Assembly (NCBI RefSeq): GCF_013141775.1
Contig: NZ_WHOB01000093.1
Coordinates: 248,001 to 312,000, forward strand
Source of the DNA: Paenibacillus phytohabitans
Lineage (GTDB): Bacteria > Bacillota > Bacilli > Paenibacillales > Paenibacillaceae
DNA length: 64,000 bases
Direction: 5' to 3'
The number at the start of each line of letters is the position of its first letter. Position 1 is the first letter of the stretch. Of the stretch, positions 7,797 through 15,644 are shown in pieces. Under the pieces are notes generated by a model that saw only the letters and a list, made by a program, of their open reading frames with translations, was not told the DNA's origin and made no database searches. Both the position numbers and the translations under genes were made by a program.

Positions 7797-8672
7797 CTAA
7801 GTTCCGAACCGCTGCCGGTACCCGCATTTGCGGCACAGCTCCTCAACAGCTTCCCGCCGGGAAAAGCCGTAGAACAGATTATTCGCCCGCTCGCCCTCGA
7901 CAATCTCGGAGAAAGGTGTCTCGTGAATATTGCCGAGCTTGATCACGCCTTCGCCATCGAGGCAGCACGGCACAACCGTGCCGTCCACCAGCACCGCCGC
8001 CTGGCTGCGCAGCGCATGGCAGAAGCCCTTGCCGTCGTCCTCCGGCTCGTGCAGAGCCGGCCATCTGAACTCGTGATCCTGGTTCAGATAGACACGCGGG
8101 GCAATCTTCACCCCGCTGCCGGGGACAACCTTCTCTTCGATCCGGAAGTCGAGCCCGAAGGCCTCCTCCAGCAGAGCGAGCGTCTCGCGGTTGCGGCTTT
8201 TCTCCAGATTCGTCCGGTTGTCCTCCGTCAGGTTCCACAGCCGGAACGAGACAATGACGCCCTGGGCAGAGATCTCCCGGACGAAATGGATAATCTCCGA
8301 CACATAACCTTCGCGGTTCTCGGAGCCCGCATGGCCGTCGAAGCTGTGCAGCGAGAAGTTTATCTGCCGCAATGCCGGCTTGCCCAGCAGCTTCGGTCCC
8401 GCCTTATGGATCAGCGTGCCGTTGGTCGTGATGTTGACCTTGAAGCCTTTGGCATGCGCTGCATCCAGCAGCTCGCCGAGCTTCGGATGGAGCAGCGGCT
8501 CGCCTTTGACATGCAGGTAGATATGATTGCTATGCGGTTTAATCTCATCGAGTATGGTATTGAACGTCTCCAGCTTCATGAAATTCTTCTGCCGCTCGGT
8601 TGGCGGACAGAAGCTGCAGGCCAGGTTGCAGACGCTTGTAATCTCGATGTATACCTTTTTGAAAGTCTTCAA
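7797..8672 (-). CDS. Radical SAM/SPASM domain protein
   Basis: A 291-residue iron-sulfur protein. The radical SAM motif CNLACSFC gives Cys15, Cys19 and Cys22 for the [4Fe-4S] cluster that cleaves S-adenosylmethionine. HVKGEPLLHP matches the family's GGEPL strand, followed by ITTNGTLI. The C-terminal SPASM-like part has CHALRSQ, VVPCCLDGEG and the ending ELCRKCGY, enough cysteines for an auxiliary cluster. The start is TTG with GGGGAG six bases upstream. No precursor peptide gene is visible nearby, so maturation of a peptide, RNA or small molecule cannot be told apart. It lies between the two-component system and an oxidoreductase, all on the same strand but separated by gaps of 57-114 bp. Confidence 0.88.
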   Translation of the reverse strand: MKTFKKVYIEITSVCNLACSFCPPTERQKNFMKLETFNTILDEIKPHSNHIYLHVKGEPLLHPKLGELLDAAHAKGFKVNITTNGTLIHKAGPKLLGKPALRQINFSLHSFDGHAGSENREGYVSEIIHFVREISAQGVIVSFRLWNLTEDNRTNLEKSRNRETLALLEEAFGLDFRIEEKVVPGSGVKIAPRVYLNQDHEFRWPALHEPEDDGKGFCHALRSQAAVLVDGTVVPCCLDGEGVIKLGNIHETPFSEIVEGERANNLFYGFSRREAVEELCRKCGYRQRFGT

Positions 8673-8729
8673 GTTCCGCTCCCCTTTTCCAGTCGTACAT
8701 CCTAATTCAGGCCGTACATGCCCATACAG

Positions 8730-9716
8730 CTATAGATCCGAGGCGTAGCGCAGGCCGATCTGGCTTCTTGCTTCCTCCATCAGCTCGGCAACCGCCAGAG
8801 AATTGGCATGACTGTTAGTTCCGCTCTCCCGCTGGCCGCTCTTCAAGAGATGAATGAACTCCTGAATCTCATAATACATCGGCTCGAACACCTGCGGCAG
8901 CGTAAGCTCTTCGATGGTGCCGTCACGGTAATGGATTTTGACCTGATAGGGCTGGTTGATCTTGTCGATGACCATCGTTCCGTTCTCACCCTGAATCTCC
9001 GCCGGCAGATAAGAGTCGGCGATCTTGGAATGCATGACCACGGCATCCATATCCGGATAACGCATTACCATACTGCCTTCGCCGTCCACTCCGGAGGAGA
9101 GCATCATGCCCACTGCCTTGACCGAGTCCGGCTTGCCGAACAATGCCACCATGGGATACAGGCAATAGATGCCCAGGTCCATCAGCGAGCCGTTTGAATA
9201 TTCCGGATTGAAGGCGTTCAGCACCGTGCCCTGGCGGTAAGCATCGTATCTCGATGAGTATTGACAATAACCGGCGAAATATCGCCGCACTTGACCCAGC
9301 TTATATAAATTATCCCGGATTACGCCAAAATTCGGCATAAAGGTTGATTTCATCGCTTCCATCAGCAGCACATCATTGCTGCGCGCCGCGTTAATCATTG
9401 CCTTCAGCTCTGTGCTGTTAGAGGCAGCCGGCTTCTCGCAAATGACATGCTTGCCATGGTTCAGACAGATTAAGGACTGCTCCGCATGCATCGAATTGGG
9501 GCTGGCGATATAGACCGCGTCCACCTCTGCGCCGGATACCATCTCCTCCAGATCCGTATAGATCGAAGCTCCTGCATATTTTGCGGCAAAAGCCCGTCCC
9601 TTCTCCTCTGTGCGGGAATACACGGCTGTGAGGATAAATTCCTCATTCTCCAGTCCGGCTTGAACGAAGCGGTCAGTAATCCAGTTAGTGCCTACGACCC
9701 CGAAACGAATTGTCAT
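8730..9716 (-). CDS. Gfo/Idh/MocA-family oxidoreductase
   Basis: A 328-residue NAD(P)-dependent dehydrogenase. The Rossmann glycine motif is at the N-terminus (RFGVVGTNWITDRFVQAG). The conserved EKP motif (VICEKPAASNSTE) follows near residue 95, and then the C-terminal beta-sheet domain that shapes the sugar site. The length is normal. The family oxidises or reduces sugars, inositols and related polyols. The closest general type is the trans-1,2-dihydrobenzene-1,2-diol-dehydrogenase-like branch, but the substrate is not identifiable. It lies 57 bp upstream of the radical SAM gene and could share its transcript. Confidence 0.9.
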   Translation of the reverse strand: MTIRFGVVGTNWITDRFVQAGLENEEFILTAVYSRTEEKGRAFAAKYAGASIYTDLEEMVSGAEVDAVYIASPNSMHAEQSLICLNHGKHVICEKPAASNSTELKAMINAARSNDVLLMEAMKSTFMPNFGVIRDNLYKLGQVRRYFAGYCQYSSRYDAYRQGTVLNAFNPEYSNGSLMDLGIYCLYPMVALFGKPDSVKAVGMMLSSGVDGEGSMVMRYPDMDAVVMHSKIADSYLPAEIQGENGTMVIDKINQPYQVKIHYRDGTIEELTLPQVFEPMYYEIQEFIHLLKSGQRESGTNSHANSLAVAELMEEARSQIGLRYASDL

Positions 9717-10030
9717 GAATGATCCCGTCCTTTTTTATAAATATAAGACTATATATCCGAACACAATTAAGTATCCTTCTATTTACCGCTGAGCCTATCC
9801 CATCCTTACTCAGGACAGCAGAAGGGCTCCAGCATGTCATACTGATCTATAACTGCTATTTTCTCATTCCGTGGTAGGTATGTCCACTTTTCAGCCGTAA
9901 TTTCCGACAAATTCCGCTAGATTCTGCTTGTGAAAAAAAGCACCTGCATAAATGCAGGCGCTTCGTCTAATATGCAATGTTTATGCAGTGTTTATGCAAT
10001 CTTTTATAAAGCTTCTATACGATGCAGCTT
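9717..10030. other. Intergenic gap containing a terminator
   Basis: No gene is seen in these 314 bp. The region holds the 5' leader of the oxidoreductase gene and, at 9933-9961, the terminator of the dehydrogenase gene to its right. The remainder shows nothing recognisable. Confidence 0.5.
9933..9961 (-). terminator. Rho-independent terminator of the reductase operon
   Basis: GCxCCTGCAT (9940-9949) pairs with ATGCAGGxGC, followed on the minus strand by TTTTTTT (9939-9933). It is about 70 bp past the stop of the short-chain dehydrogenase gene. Confidence 0.8.
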
Positions 10031-10804
10031 CTATACAATCGTCCAGCCGCCGTCTACAAACAGAGTCTGGCCGGTAGTATAGCTGGAGGCATCCGAGGCA
10101 AAATACAGCACCGCCCCGTTCAGCTCCCCCGGATTGCCGGGCCGGCCCATCGGACAGACCGCGTTGTACATCCGCAGCGCCTGCTCGGTGAACAAAGTGT
10201 TCTCCGTCATCTCGCTATGGAACAGGCTGGGGCCGATCGCATTGACGGTAATGCCGTGCTTGGCATACGTAGCCGCCACACCCCGGGTCAGGTGGATCAC
10301 TCCTCCTTTGGCCGCATTGTAGGAATGGGTTGGAATCGAAGCCGATGCCGTGAGGCCCAGCATGGAGGCGGTATTGATGATTTTGCCGTATTTGCGATCC
10401 TTCATGTGGCGGATGACATGCTTCGACATCAGGAAGACACCCTTCAGATCCGTATCGAGGACACGGTCCCAGGCTTCTTCCTCCAGCGCATCAATCGGCA
10501 CAGAGTCCACCACACCGGCGTTATTAATCAGAATATCAATTTGGCCAAAAGCCTCCATCACCTTAGAGACTGCGGCGATAATCTCATCTTCTTTTCTCAC
10601 ATCACATTCAATAGGGATAATCCGCCGCTCCGGATATTTGGCACGAAGTTCCTCAGCCACTACTGCCAGCTTGTCGAATCGTCTGGCCAGAATGGCCACA
10701 TCCGCACCCTGATCAGCCAGCATGCCGGCGAACTGCACACCGATTCCGCTGGAAGCACCGGCAATAATGGCTGTCTTGCCTGTTAAATCAAAAAGATTAA
10801 TCAT
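10031..10804 (-). CDS. Short-chain dehydrogenase/reductase
   Basis: A 257-residue classical SDR. The start used here is MINLFDLTGK, because GAGGAGG lies six bases before this ATG; an in-frame codon 15 bp upstream lacks such a site. The cofactor motif is GASSGIG (about 17-23). NNAG is in the centre, the catalytic Ser is in INTASMLG and the YNAAK motif supplies Tyr and Lys. The C-terminus TGQTLFVDGGW is typical. It is nearest to gluconate 5-dehydrogenase or 3-oxoacyl-ACP-reductase-like SDRs. It is last in a three-gene operon with an acetoacetate-decarboxylase-like protein and a flavin/Fe-S reductase. A ketone or beta-keto intermediate is therefore a reasonable but unproven substrate. Confidence 0.9.
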   Translation of the reverse strand: MINLFDLTGKTAIIAGASSGIGVQFAGMLADQGADVAILARRFDKLAVVAEELRAKYPERRIIPIECDVRKEDEIIAAVSKVMEAFGQIDILINNAGVVDSVPIDALEEEAWDRVLDTDLKGVFLMSKHVIRHMKDRKYGKIINTASMLGLTASASIPTHSYNAAKGGVIHLTRGVAATYAKHGITVNAIGPSLFHSEMTENTLFTEQALRMYNAVCPMGRPGNPGELNGAVLYFASDASSYTTGQTLFVDGGWTIV

Positions 10805-10880
10805 CGTAATCCTCCTCAAATTTGTCAGATTAGGCTATAACAATGAATGCATCAGCTCTGATCCCGCACCGTAGTCCCCG

Positions 10881-11702
10881 TTATACGGAGCTCTCCGCAG
10901 TCTCAGGCTGCAGCTTGTTCTCCCACCAGTCCCAGCGGAGATAGCAGTAAGGCAGGAACTCCATCGGATGGAGCGGCTCCAGCACCCTGCCCTTCTCCAG
11001 CACATTAGTGCTGACAGTATAGACGGCTCCCAGCATCTTGACGACTTCGAGCTCGCTCCACGGATCATGCGGGGATTCCTGGAACATCACCGATGCTTCC
11101 GCTGCTTTGTACACCTTGACGTCGCTGACCAGACGCTGGGTCACGAGGATTGGCATCAGGTCGAAGCCGCTGCCGTCCACCGCATTGGAATATTTGATGT
11201 TGTAGAGCGGGATGTCCTTGCCGTAGAATTGCTCCAGAATCCCTTCAGCTTCAGGATCATTGAAGACTTCAGCCATTTGAGCGTGTATGCTGAAAAAATC
11301 AATCCCTTGCCGGCCGATCGAGCCGCTGATGGAGTCACCTTCTACCTGCATGCGGACATCCGCCATCTTCTTCGGCAGCCCGCACACCTCACGGCCCATC
11401 GCCATGCCAATGTCGCTGGTGATCGGCATCGACAGACAATAGTTGCCCAGCTCCCCGTTGTAATCGGCCAGCACGAACAATCCGGCTTCACGGTAAGGCG
11501 GACAGAAATTCGTTGCCGGGTAATCGGCTATAAAGGCATTCACCAGCGGCCGGCCCGCAGGCTTCAGCGGCTTCGGCAGCAGCCGTTCAATAATCTCGGG
11601 TTTCGTCTCCCAGTAGACTGTCAGCATCTCCGCATCATAAAAGGTCGTCGGTCTGCCGCCGTACTGCCGGATATCGGCCGGGCTTTTCACAAAACTCCCC
11701 AT
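10881..11702 (-). CDS. Acetoacetate decarboxylase family protein
   Basis: A 273-residue protein matching the acetoacetate decarboxylase fold over its full length (NAFIADYPATNF, GREVCGLPKKMADV, SNAVDGSGFDLMPILV). In true acetoacetate decarboxylase a lysine pair forms the Schiff base; here Lys111-Lys112 in GLPKK is in the expected place. The Glu and Arg environment is not fully checkable by eye. Some family members are hydratase- or aldolase-like rather than decarboxylases. It sits 24 bp downstream of the flavin/Fe-S reductase and 76 bp upstream of the dehydrogenase. The three probably process one keto or enone substrate in the cytoplasm. Confidence 0.88.
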   Translation of the reverse strand: MGSFVKSPADIRQYGGRPTTFYDAEMLTVYWETKPEIIERLLPKPLKPAGRPLVNAFIADYPATNFCPPYREAGLFVLADYNGELGNYCLSMPITSDIGMAMGREVCGLPKKMADVRMQVEGDSISGSIGRQGIDFFSIHAQMAEVFNDPEAEGILEQFYGKDIPLYNIKYSNAVDGSGFDLMPILVTQRLVSDVKVYKAAEASVMFQESPHDPWSELEVVKMLGAVYTVSTNVLEKGRVLEPLHPMEFLPYCYLRWDWWENKLQPETAESSV

Positions 11703-11726
11703 ACATGAACCCTCCTTAAATTGGTA

Positions 11727-13667
11727 TTACTTCAGCACATAAGCCGTCTCGAAGCCGGACTGGATGGCCTGGCCGATTCTGCCCGGCTTCGCGGCGTCGC
11801 CCAGCACCTTCACCTGCGGCATCACCCGCTTAAGCTCATTCACGAAACCGCGTTCCGGGCTAACACCGATGGACAGCACTACGGCATCGGTATCCTGAAC
11901 GGAAATATCACCCGTTGAGACATTCTCCAGCACTACAGTACCCTCCCGCACCTCCACCAGCTTCGTTGAGGCCAGCAACTGCACACCGTTCTTCTTCAGC
12001 CGGGTGACGATATCGATCAGATTCGGCAGATAGGCATCCGGGCCAATCCTCGGCTGCATTTCCACCACAGTGACCTGATTCCCCTGTTCAGCCAGATATT
12101 CAGCCGTCTCCAGCCCTGTCATCCCGGAGCCGATCACCACGACCCGCTTATCCCTGATCACTGCCGCCCCGCTAAGCACATCCACCACTGTGCAGACATT
12201 GTCCCCGGTCACTCCCGGGATTGCCGGAATAATCGGCTGTGCCCCGGCGGCTACGAATACCGCGTACGGGTCAAGCTCCCGCAGTTGCTCCAGCGTCGGC
12301 TTCTCTGACAGCCGCACATCCACATGCAGCTGTTCCAGCTGATGCTCCATGCTGTCCAGGAACCAGTTCAGCTTCTCCTTCAGCGGCGGACGGCTGCCCA
12401 GCTCCACACTGCCGCCCAGCACATCGCGCGCCTCGAACAGCACAGGCTTGAACTTCCGCTCCGCCAGAACCCGCGCTGCCTCCATGCCTGCCGGTCCGCC
12501 GCCGACCACAGCCACGACTCTGCCGTCTCCGTTCTGCTGCGGCTCAGGGAATTCCAGCTCACGGCCAACTCTGGCATTGACCGCACATTTGATCACCTTG
12601 CACTCCATCACTTCCTGGATGCAGTACAGGCAGGAGATACAGGTTCTAATCTCTGCCTCCCGGCCTTCCGCTGCCTTGTTGCCCCACTGCGGATCAGCCA
12701 GCAATGCTCTGCCAAGCGCCACGAAATCGGTATTGCCTTCTTCCAGCAGACACTCGGCAAAATCCGGTTTGCGGATCACATCACAGGCGATGACCGGAAT
12801 CTGCACGGCCTGCTTCATTGCGGCGGCAAGATGCTTCTTCCAGCCCTGCGGATAGGAGATCGGCTCGATAATTGTATTCGACGACTCATAAGTACCAGCG
12901 CTTACATTAATGCAGTCCACACCGAGCTTCTCCAGCTGCAGCGCGGTAAGCAGCGCTTCTTCGAGCGTAATCCCGCCCGGCACGAATTCATCCCCGTCAA
13001 TCCGCACAGAGACCGGGAAGCCTGCTCCGCAGGTCTTCTTGATCCCCTGCACAATCTCGCACAGAAACCGCATCCGGCCTTCCAGTGATCCGCCGTATTT
13101 GTCGGTCCGCAGATTGGTCAGCGGGCTGAGAAATTGACCGATCAGATAGCCGTGGGCGCCGTGAATCTCAACCCCGTCGATTCCTGCCAGCTGGGCAATG
13201 TACGCCCCGAAGACGAATTTGCCCACCAGCGCTTCCACTTCCTCTGTCGTCAGCTCCCGGGGCATTTCACCGATGGCTGAGGACATGACTGCACTCGGGG
13301 CGACAATCTGCTTGCCGCCGATTAGTCGGCCATGATTCTGCCGGCCCGGATGCTGGAGTTGTAGGAATATCCGGCTGTCATGGCGGTGTACAGCCCGGGC
13401 CAGCTTTTCCAGGCGGGGAACATACAGCAGATCACTTGCGTTCAGCTGATTGGGTGTGCCCACTCCTGTCTCATTGTCTACACGGGTAATCTCCGTAATA
13501 ATCAGACCGCAGCCCCCTGCAGCACGTTCTTCATAGTAAGCAATCATCTCATCCGAGGCTTCGCCGCTGGCCGCAGCCAGTGATGTGCCCATAGCAGGCA
13601 TCACAATCCGGTTTCTAAGCTCAAGGCGTCCTATTCTTCCTGCTGCAAACAGTTTCTCGTATTTCAT
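11727..13667 (-). CDS. Old-yellow-enzyme/2,4-dienoyl-CoA-reductase-type flavoprotein
   Basis: A 646-residue enzyme starting at MKYEKLFAAG; GGAGGT lies nine bases upstream of that ATG, whereas the longer in-frame form lacks a good site. The N-terminal half is an FMN-binding TIM barrel (RNRIVMPAMG, QLQHPGRQ, EIHGAHGYLIGQFLSP, FVALGRALLADP). The cysteine cluster CISCLYC plus two later cysteines (residues about 333-352) should hold a [4Fe-4S] centre. The C-terminal half has two dinucleotide folds, VAVVGGGPAGMEAARV for FAD and VVVIGSGMTGLETAEYL for NAD(P)H. This is the FadH/trimethylamine-dehydrogenase layout, which reduces enones or dienoyl-CoAs. As first gene of the operon it probably does the opening reduction. 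The substrate is not determined. Confidence 0.9.
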   Translation of the reverse strand: MKYEKLFAAGRIGRLELRNRIVMPAMGTSLAAASGEASDEMIAYYEERAAGGCGLIITEITRVDNETGVGTPNQLNASDLLYVPRLEKLARAVHRHDSRIFLQLQHPGRQNHGRLIGGKQIVAPSAVMSSAIGEMPRELTTEEVEALVGKFVFGAYIAQLAGIDGVEIHGAHGYLIGQFLSPLTNLRTDKYGGSLEGRMRFLCEIVQGIKKTCGAGFPVSVRIDGDEFVPGGITLEEALLTALQLEKLGVDCINVSAGTYESSNTIIEPISYPQGWKKHLAAAMKQAVQIPVIACDVIRKPDFAECLLEEGNTDFVALGRALLADPQWGNKAAEGREAEIRTCISCLYCIQEVMECKVIKCAVNARVGRELEFPEPQQNGDGRVVAVVGGGPAGMEAARVLAERKFKPVLFEARDVLGGSVELGSRPPLKEKLNWFLDSMEHQLEQLHVDVRLSEKPTLEQLRELDPYAVFVAAGAQPIIPAIPGVTGDNVCTVVDVLSGAAVIRDKRVVVIGSGMTGLETAEYLAEQGNQVTVVEMQPRIGPDAYLPNLIDIVTRLKKNGVQLLASTKLVEVREGTVVLENVSTGDISVQDTDAVVLSIGVSPERGFVNELKRVMPQVKVLGDAAKPGRIGQAIQSGFETAYVLK

Positions 13668-13746
13668 CTGCTCAGCACCTCCACCCTTAGTGTAAGTCCG
13701 CCGAGACTTTGTGAATATATTTACAAGCGCCAAAAATCACTTCTTT

Positions 13747-13765
13747 ATAGTGCACAGTGCACTAT
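13747..13765. promoter_or_regulatory. Perfect 19-bp palindromic operator candidate
   Basis: ATAGTGCACAGTGCACTAT is a perfect palindrome (9-1-9) between the divergent reductase operon and the PucR-type regulator, 21 bp upstream of the regulator start codon. A second imperfect dyad, TTGTGAATATATTTACAA (13709-13726), lies on the operon side. Position and symmetry suggest the 19-mer is the binding site of the adjacent regulator. Related half-sites recur at 15332-15348. Confidence 0.75.
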
Positions 13766-13786
13766 GATAATAAGGGGGCGATACCA

Positions 13787-15073
13787 ATGGATATTTCCTT
13801 AAATGAACCGCAGCTTGACAGACTCGAAACCGAGCATTTCACCGCAGCCTTGTTCACGGCATTCATCTCAGGGGCCGGCCTTGCCGGCATCGTGCAGACG
13901 GCTGCAGGACTGCTGCGCAATCCCGTGATTGTTTTTGACGCAAGCTTCAGAATTGTGGCCCATTCCGGGCGTGAGGATATCGATGATTACATCTGGAGCG
14001 AGAACATCCGCAAAGGGTACTGCTCTTATGATTTCATTGCGGCTGTGAACAGGATGGACAGTGTCCGGCGGGGCAAGCAGAGCGATGCTTCCTACGAAGT
14101 GGCCTGTGAAGAAACCTCTAACACCAAGCTGATCTCCAAAATAAAAGTAGGCGGCAAACCAATCGGCAATGTGCTGCTCCTGGGCTGCAAGCATTCCTTC
14201 CGGCCGATAGACAGTGAACTGCTGACCCTCACCGCCACCGTGCTTGCCGAAGAAATGGGCAAGAGCAGCTACTACCGGAACGCCAAGAATATAAAAGTAG
14301 AAGATATCATCTGCGGGCTGCTGGAGCAGCAGCTGCAGGACAGCAATACCCTTCAGGAGCGGCTGCAGTCAGCTGACTTAAGGCTCGGGAAGGACCTGCT
14401 TGTGCTGCTGTTCGATCTGACCGGATACGTCGATTCGGGGCGTTATGATGACTATTTAAGAGAGCGCTTGCAATATTTATTTCCCGGCAGTCCCTGCGCC
14501 TATTATGAGGGACGGATTGTGCTGATCCATAACGGCAGCCTCTCCCGGGAGCTCGCCTTCGGGCCGCTGCAGGAATTCCTCGGCCAGACCGGAGTCAGTC
14601 TGGGAATCAGCAGCATGTTCTCCAGCCTCAATCAGTGCAGGCTGCACTATCTTCAGGCGCTGAGCGCCATCCGGATCGGCCGGATTCTCTGCCCGGAACG
14701 CCAATTGACCTATTATGCCGATGTCCAGCTCTACGAGCTGCTGCCTGCAGAGGTGCTGTCAGGCGGGGAGCAGTGCTACCGCCATCCGGAGCTCCGGAAG
14801 CTGCAGGAATACGATGCCGCCCATCAATCCAATCTGTACCACACCTTCTACATCTATCTCAAGCACAACCGTAACATGCAGCTTGCTTCCGAAGAGCTGT
14901 ACATTCACCGGAATACCCTCCGGTACAAGCTCGACCAGATCAGCAGACAGCTGGAGACCGGCTTCACCGATTCCGAGAAGATGCTCGCCTACTACGTTTC
15001 CTACAAAATCGCCGATTTCTGCGACAAGGCTAGGGAGCAGCAAGCGCAGCAGGAGGCGCTGCCTTTGCGGTAA
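13787..15073 (+). CDS. PucR/CdaR-type transcriptional regulator
   Basis: A 428-residue regulator starting at MDISLNEPQL; GGGGGCG lies six bases before this ATG, while an in-frame ATG 30 bp upstream overlaps the operator. Residues about 20-175 form a GAF-like sensor region (NPVIVFDASFRIVAHSG, IGNVLLLG). The middle is a GGDEF-like or CdaR connector. Residues about 345-420 carry the C-terminal PucR helix-turn-helix (TFYIYLKHNRNMQLASEEL, then YIHRNTLRYKLDQI). The family activates or represses catabolic operons in response to small metabolites. It is divergent from the reductase/decarboxylase/dehydrogenase operon, which it most likely controls. Confidence 0.9.
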   Translation: MDISLNEPQLDRLETEHFTAALFTAFISGAGLAGIVQTAAGLLRNPVIVFDASFRIVAHSGREDIDDYIWSENIRKGYCSYDFIAAVNRMDSVRRGKQSDASYEVACEETSNTKLISKIKVGGKPIGNVLLLGCKHSFRPIDSELLTLTATVLAEEMGKSSYYRNAKNIKVEDIICGLLEQQLQDSNTLQERLQSADLRLGKDLLVLLFDLTGYVDSGRYDDYLRERLQYLFPGSPCAYYEGRIVLIHNGSLSRELAFGPLQEFLGQTGVSLGISSMFSSLNQCRLHYLQALSAIRIGRILCPERQLTYYADVQLYELLPAEVLSGGEQCYRHPELRKLQEYDAAHQSNLYHTFYIYLKHNRNMQLASEELYIHRNTLRYKLDQISRQLETGFTDSEKMLAYYVSYKIADFCDKAREQQAQQEALPLR

Positions 15074-15086
15074 GGGGGCGCCCGGT

Positions 15087-15265
15087 AAATTTGCCGGGCG
15101 GCTAGGAGCTACCGCTGGCTTGGTGGGCGGTGAGGCGCAGCCAACGCTGGCTTGACAGACGGCGAAGGCTGCCGAGCAAGTTTGCTGGGCGGGGCGCGCT
15201 GCTGCTAAGTTGGCTTAATGTGCGGGGCGCTGCGGCTAACGCTGGCTTGATGGGCGGTGAAGAGC
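15087..15265. repeat. Degenerate GC-rich tandem repeat, about 32-bp period
   Basis: GCTGGCTTG or a close variant starts at 15114, 15146, 15209 and 15241, giving steps of 32, 63 and 32 bp, each followed by a GGGCGG-like stretch. It immediately follows the PucR-type gene. No translation of it looks like protein. Within gap 15074-15644 the rest holds a palindrome (15332), a pyrimidine-rich TACTCAT tract (about 15365-15450) and a terminator. Confidence 0.5.
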
Positions 15266-15331
15266 CAAACGGCCCTTGTTCTACCAGCCGGAAGGACGGC
15301 TGGTGCGGAATTTGGCATAGAGCAGATGGCT

Positions 15332-15348
15332 ATTGCACATAGTGCAAT
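15332..15348. promoter_or_regulatory. Second GTGCA palindrome
   Basis: ATTGCACATAGTGCAAT is a perfect palindrome (7-3-7). It contains GTGCA/TGCAC half-sites like those of the operator at 13747-13765, though with different spacing. It lies 259 bp past the PucR-type gene and may be an auxiliary site or a chance relative. Confidence 0.4.
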
Positions 15349-15566
15349 CACGACTATATAGAGCCCGCTCATACTCATACTTCATACTAATACTCATTTA
15401 CTCTTCCCCTTACCCTTACTCATCCACACCCACACTCTTACTCCACTAGGAAGCTGCTTAGCCGGATTTCATAACTATATCGAGTCCCCCTGCGGACTAG
15501 CAGTAGCATTGATGCAGCGCGGCGGCTATAGCACTATTCGTTACAAGACAATAAACACACAACATA

Positions 15567-15599
15567 AACAGCCCCCGCTCCAGAAGAGCGCGGGCTGTT
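15567..15599 (-). terminator. Terminator of threonine synthase gene
   Basis: AACAGCCCxCGCTC and GAGCGxGGGCTGTT form a GC-rich stem around CAGAA, about 45 bp past the thrC stop. T-rich sequence flanks both sides, so it may work in both directions. Confidence 0.75.
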
Positions 15600-15644
15600 T
15601 ATCCCTATTCAGGGAGCGGGACCTGTATAGACCCCCGAACCTTT

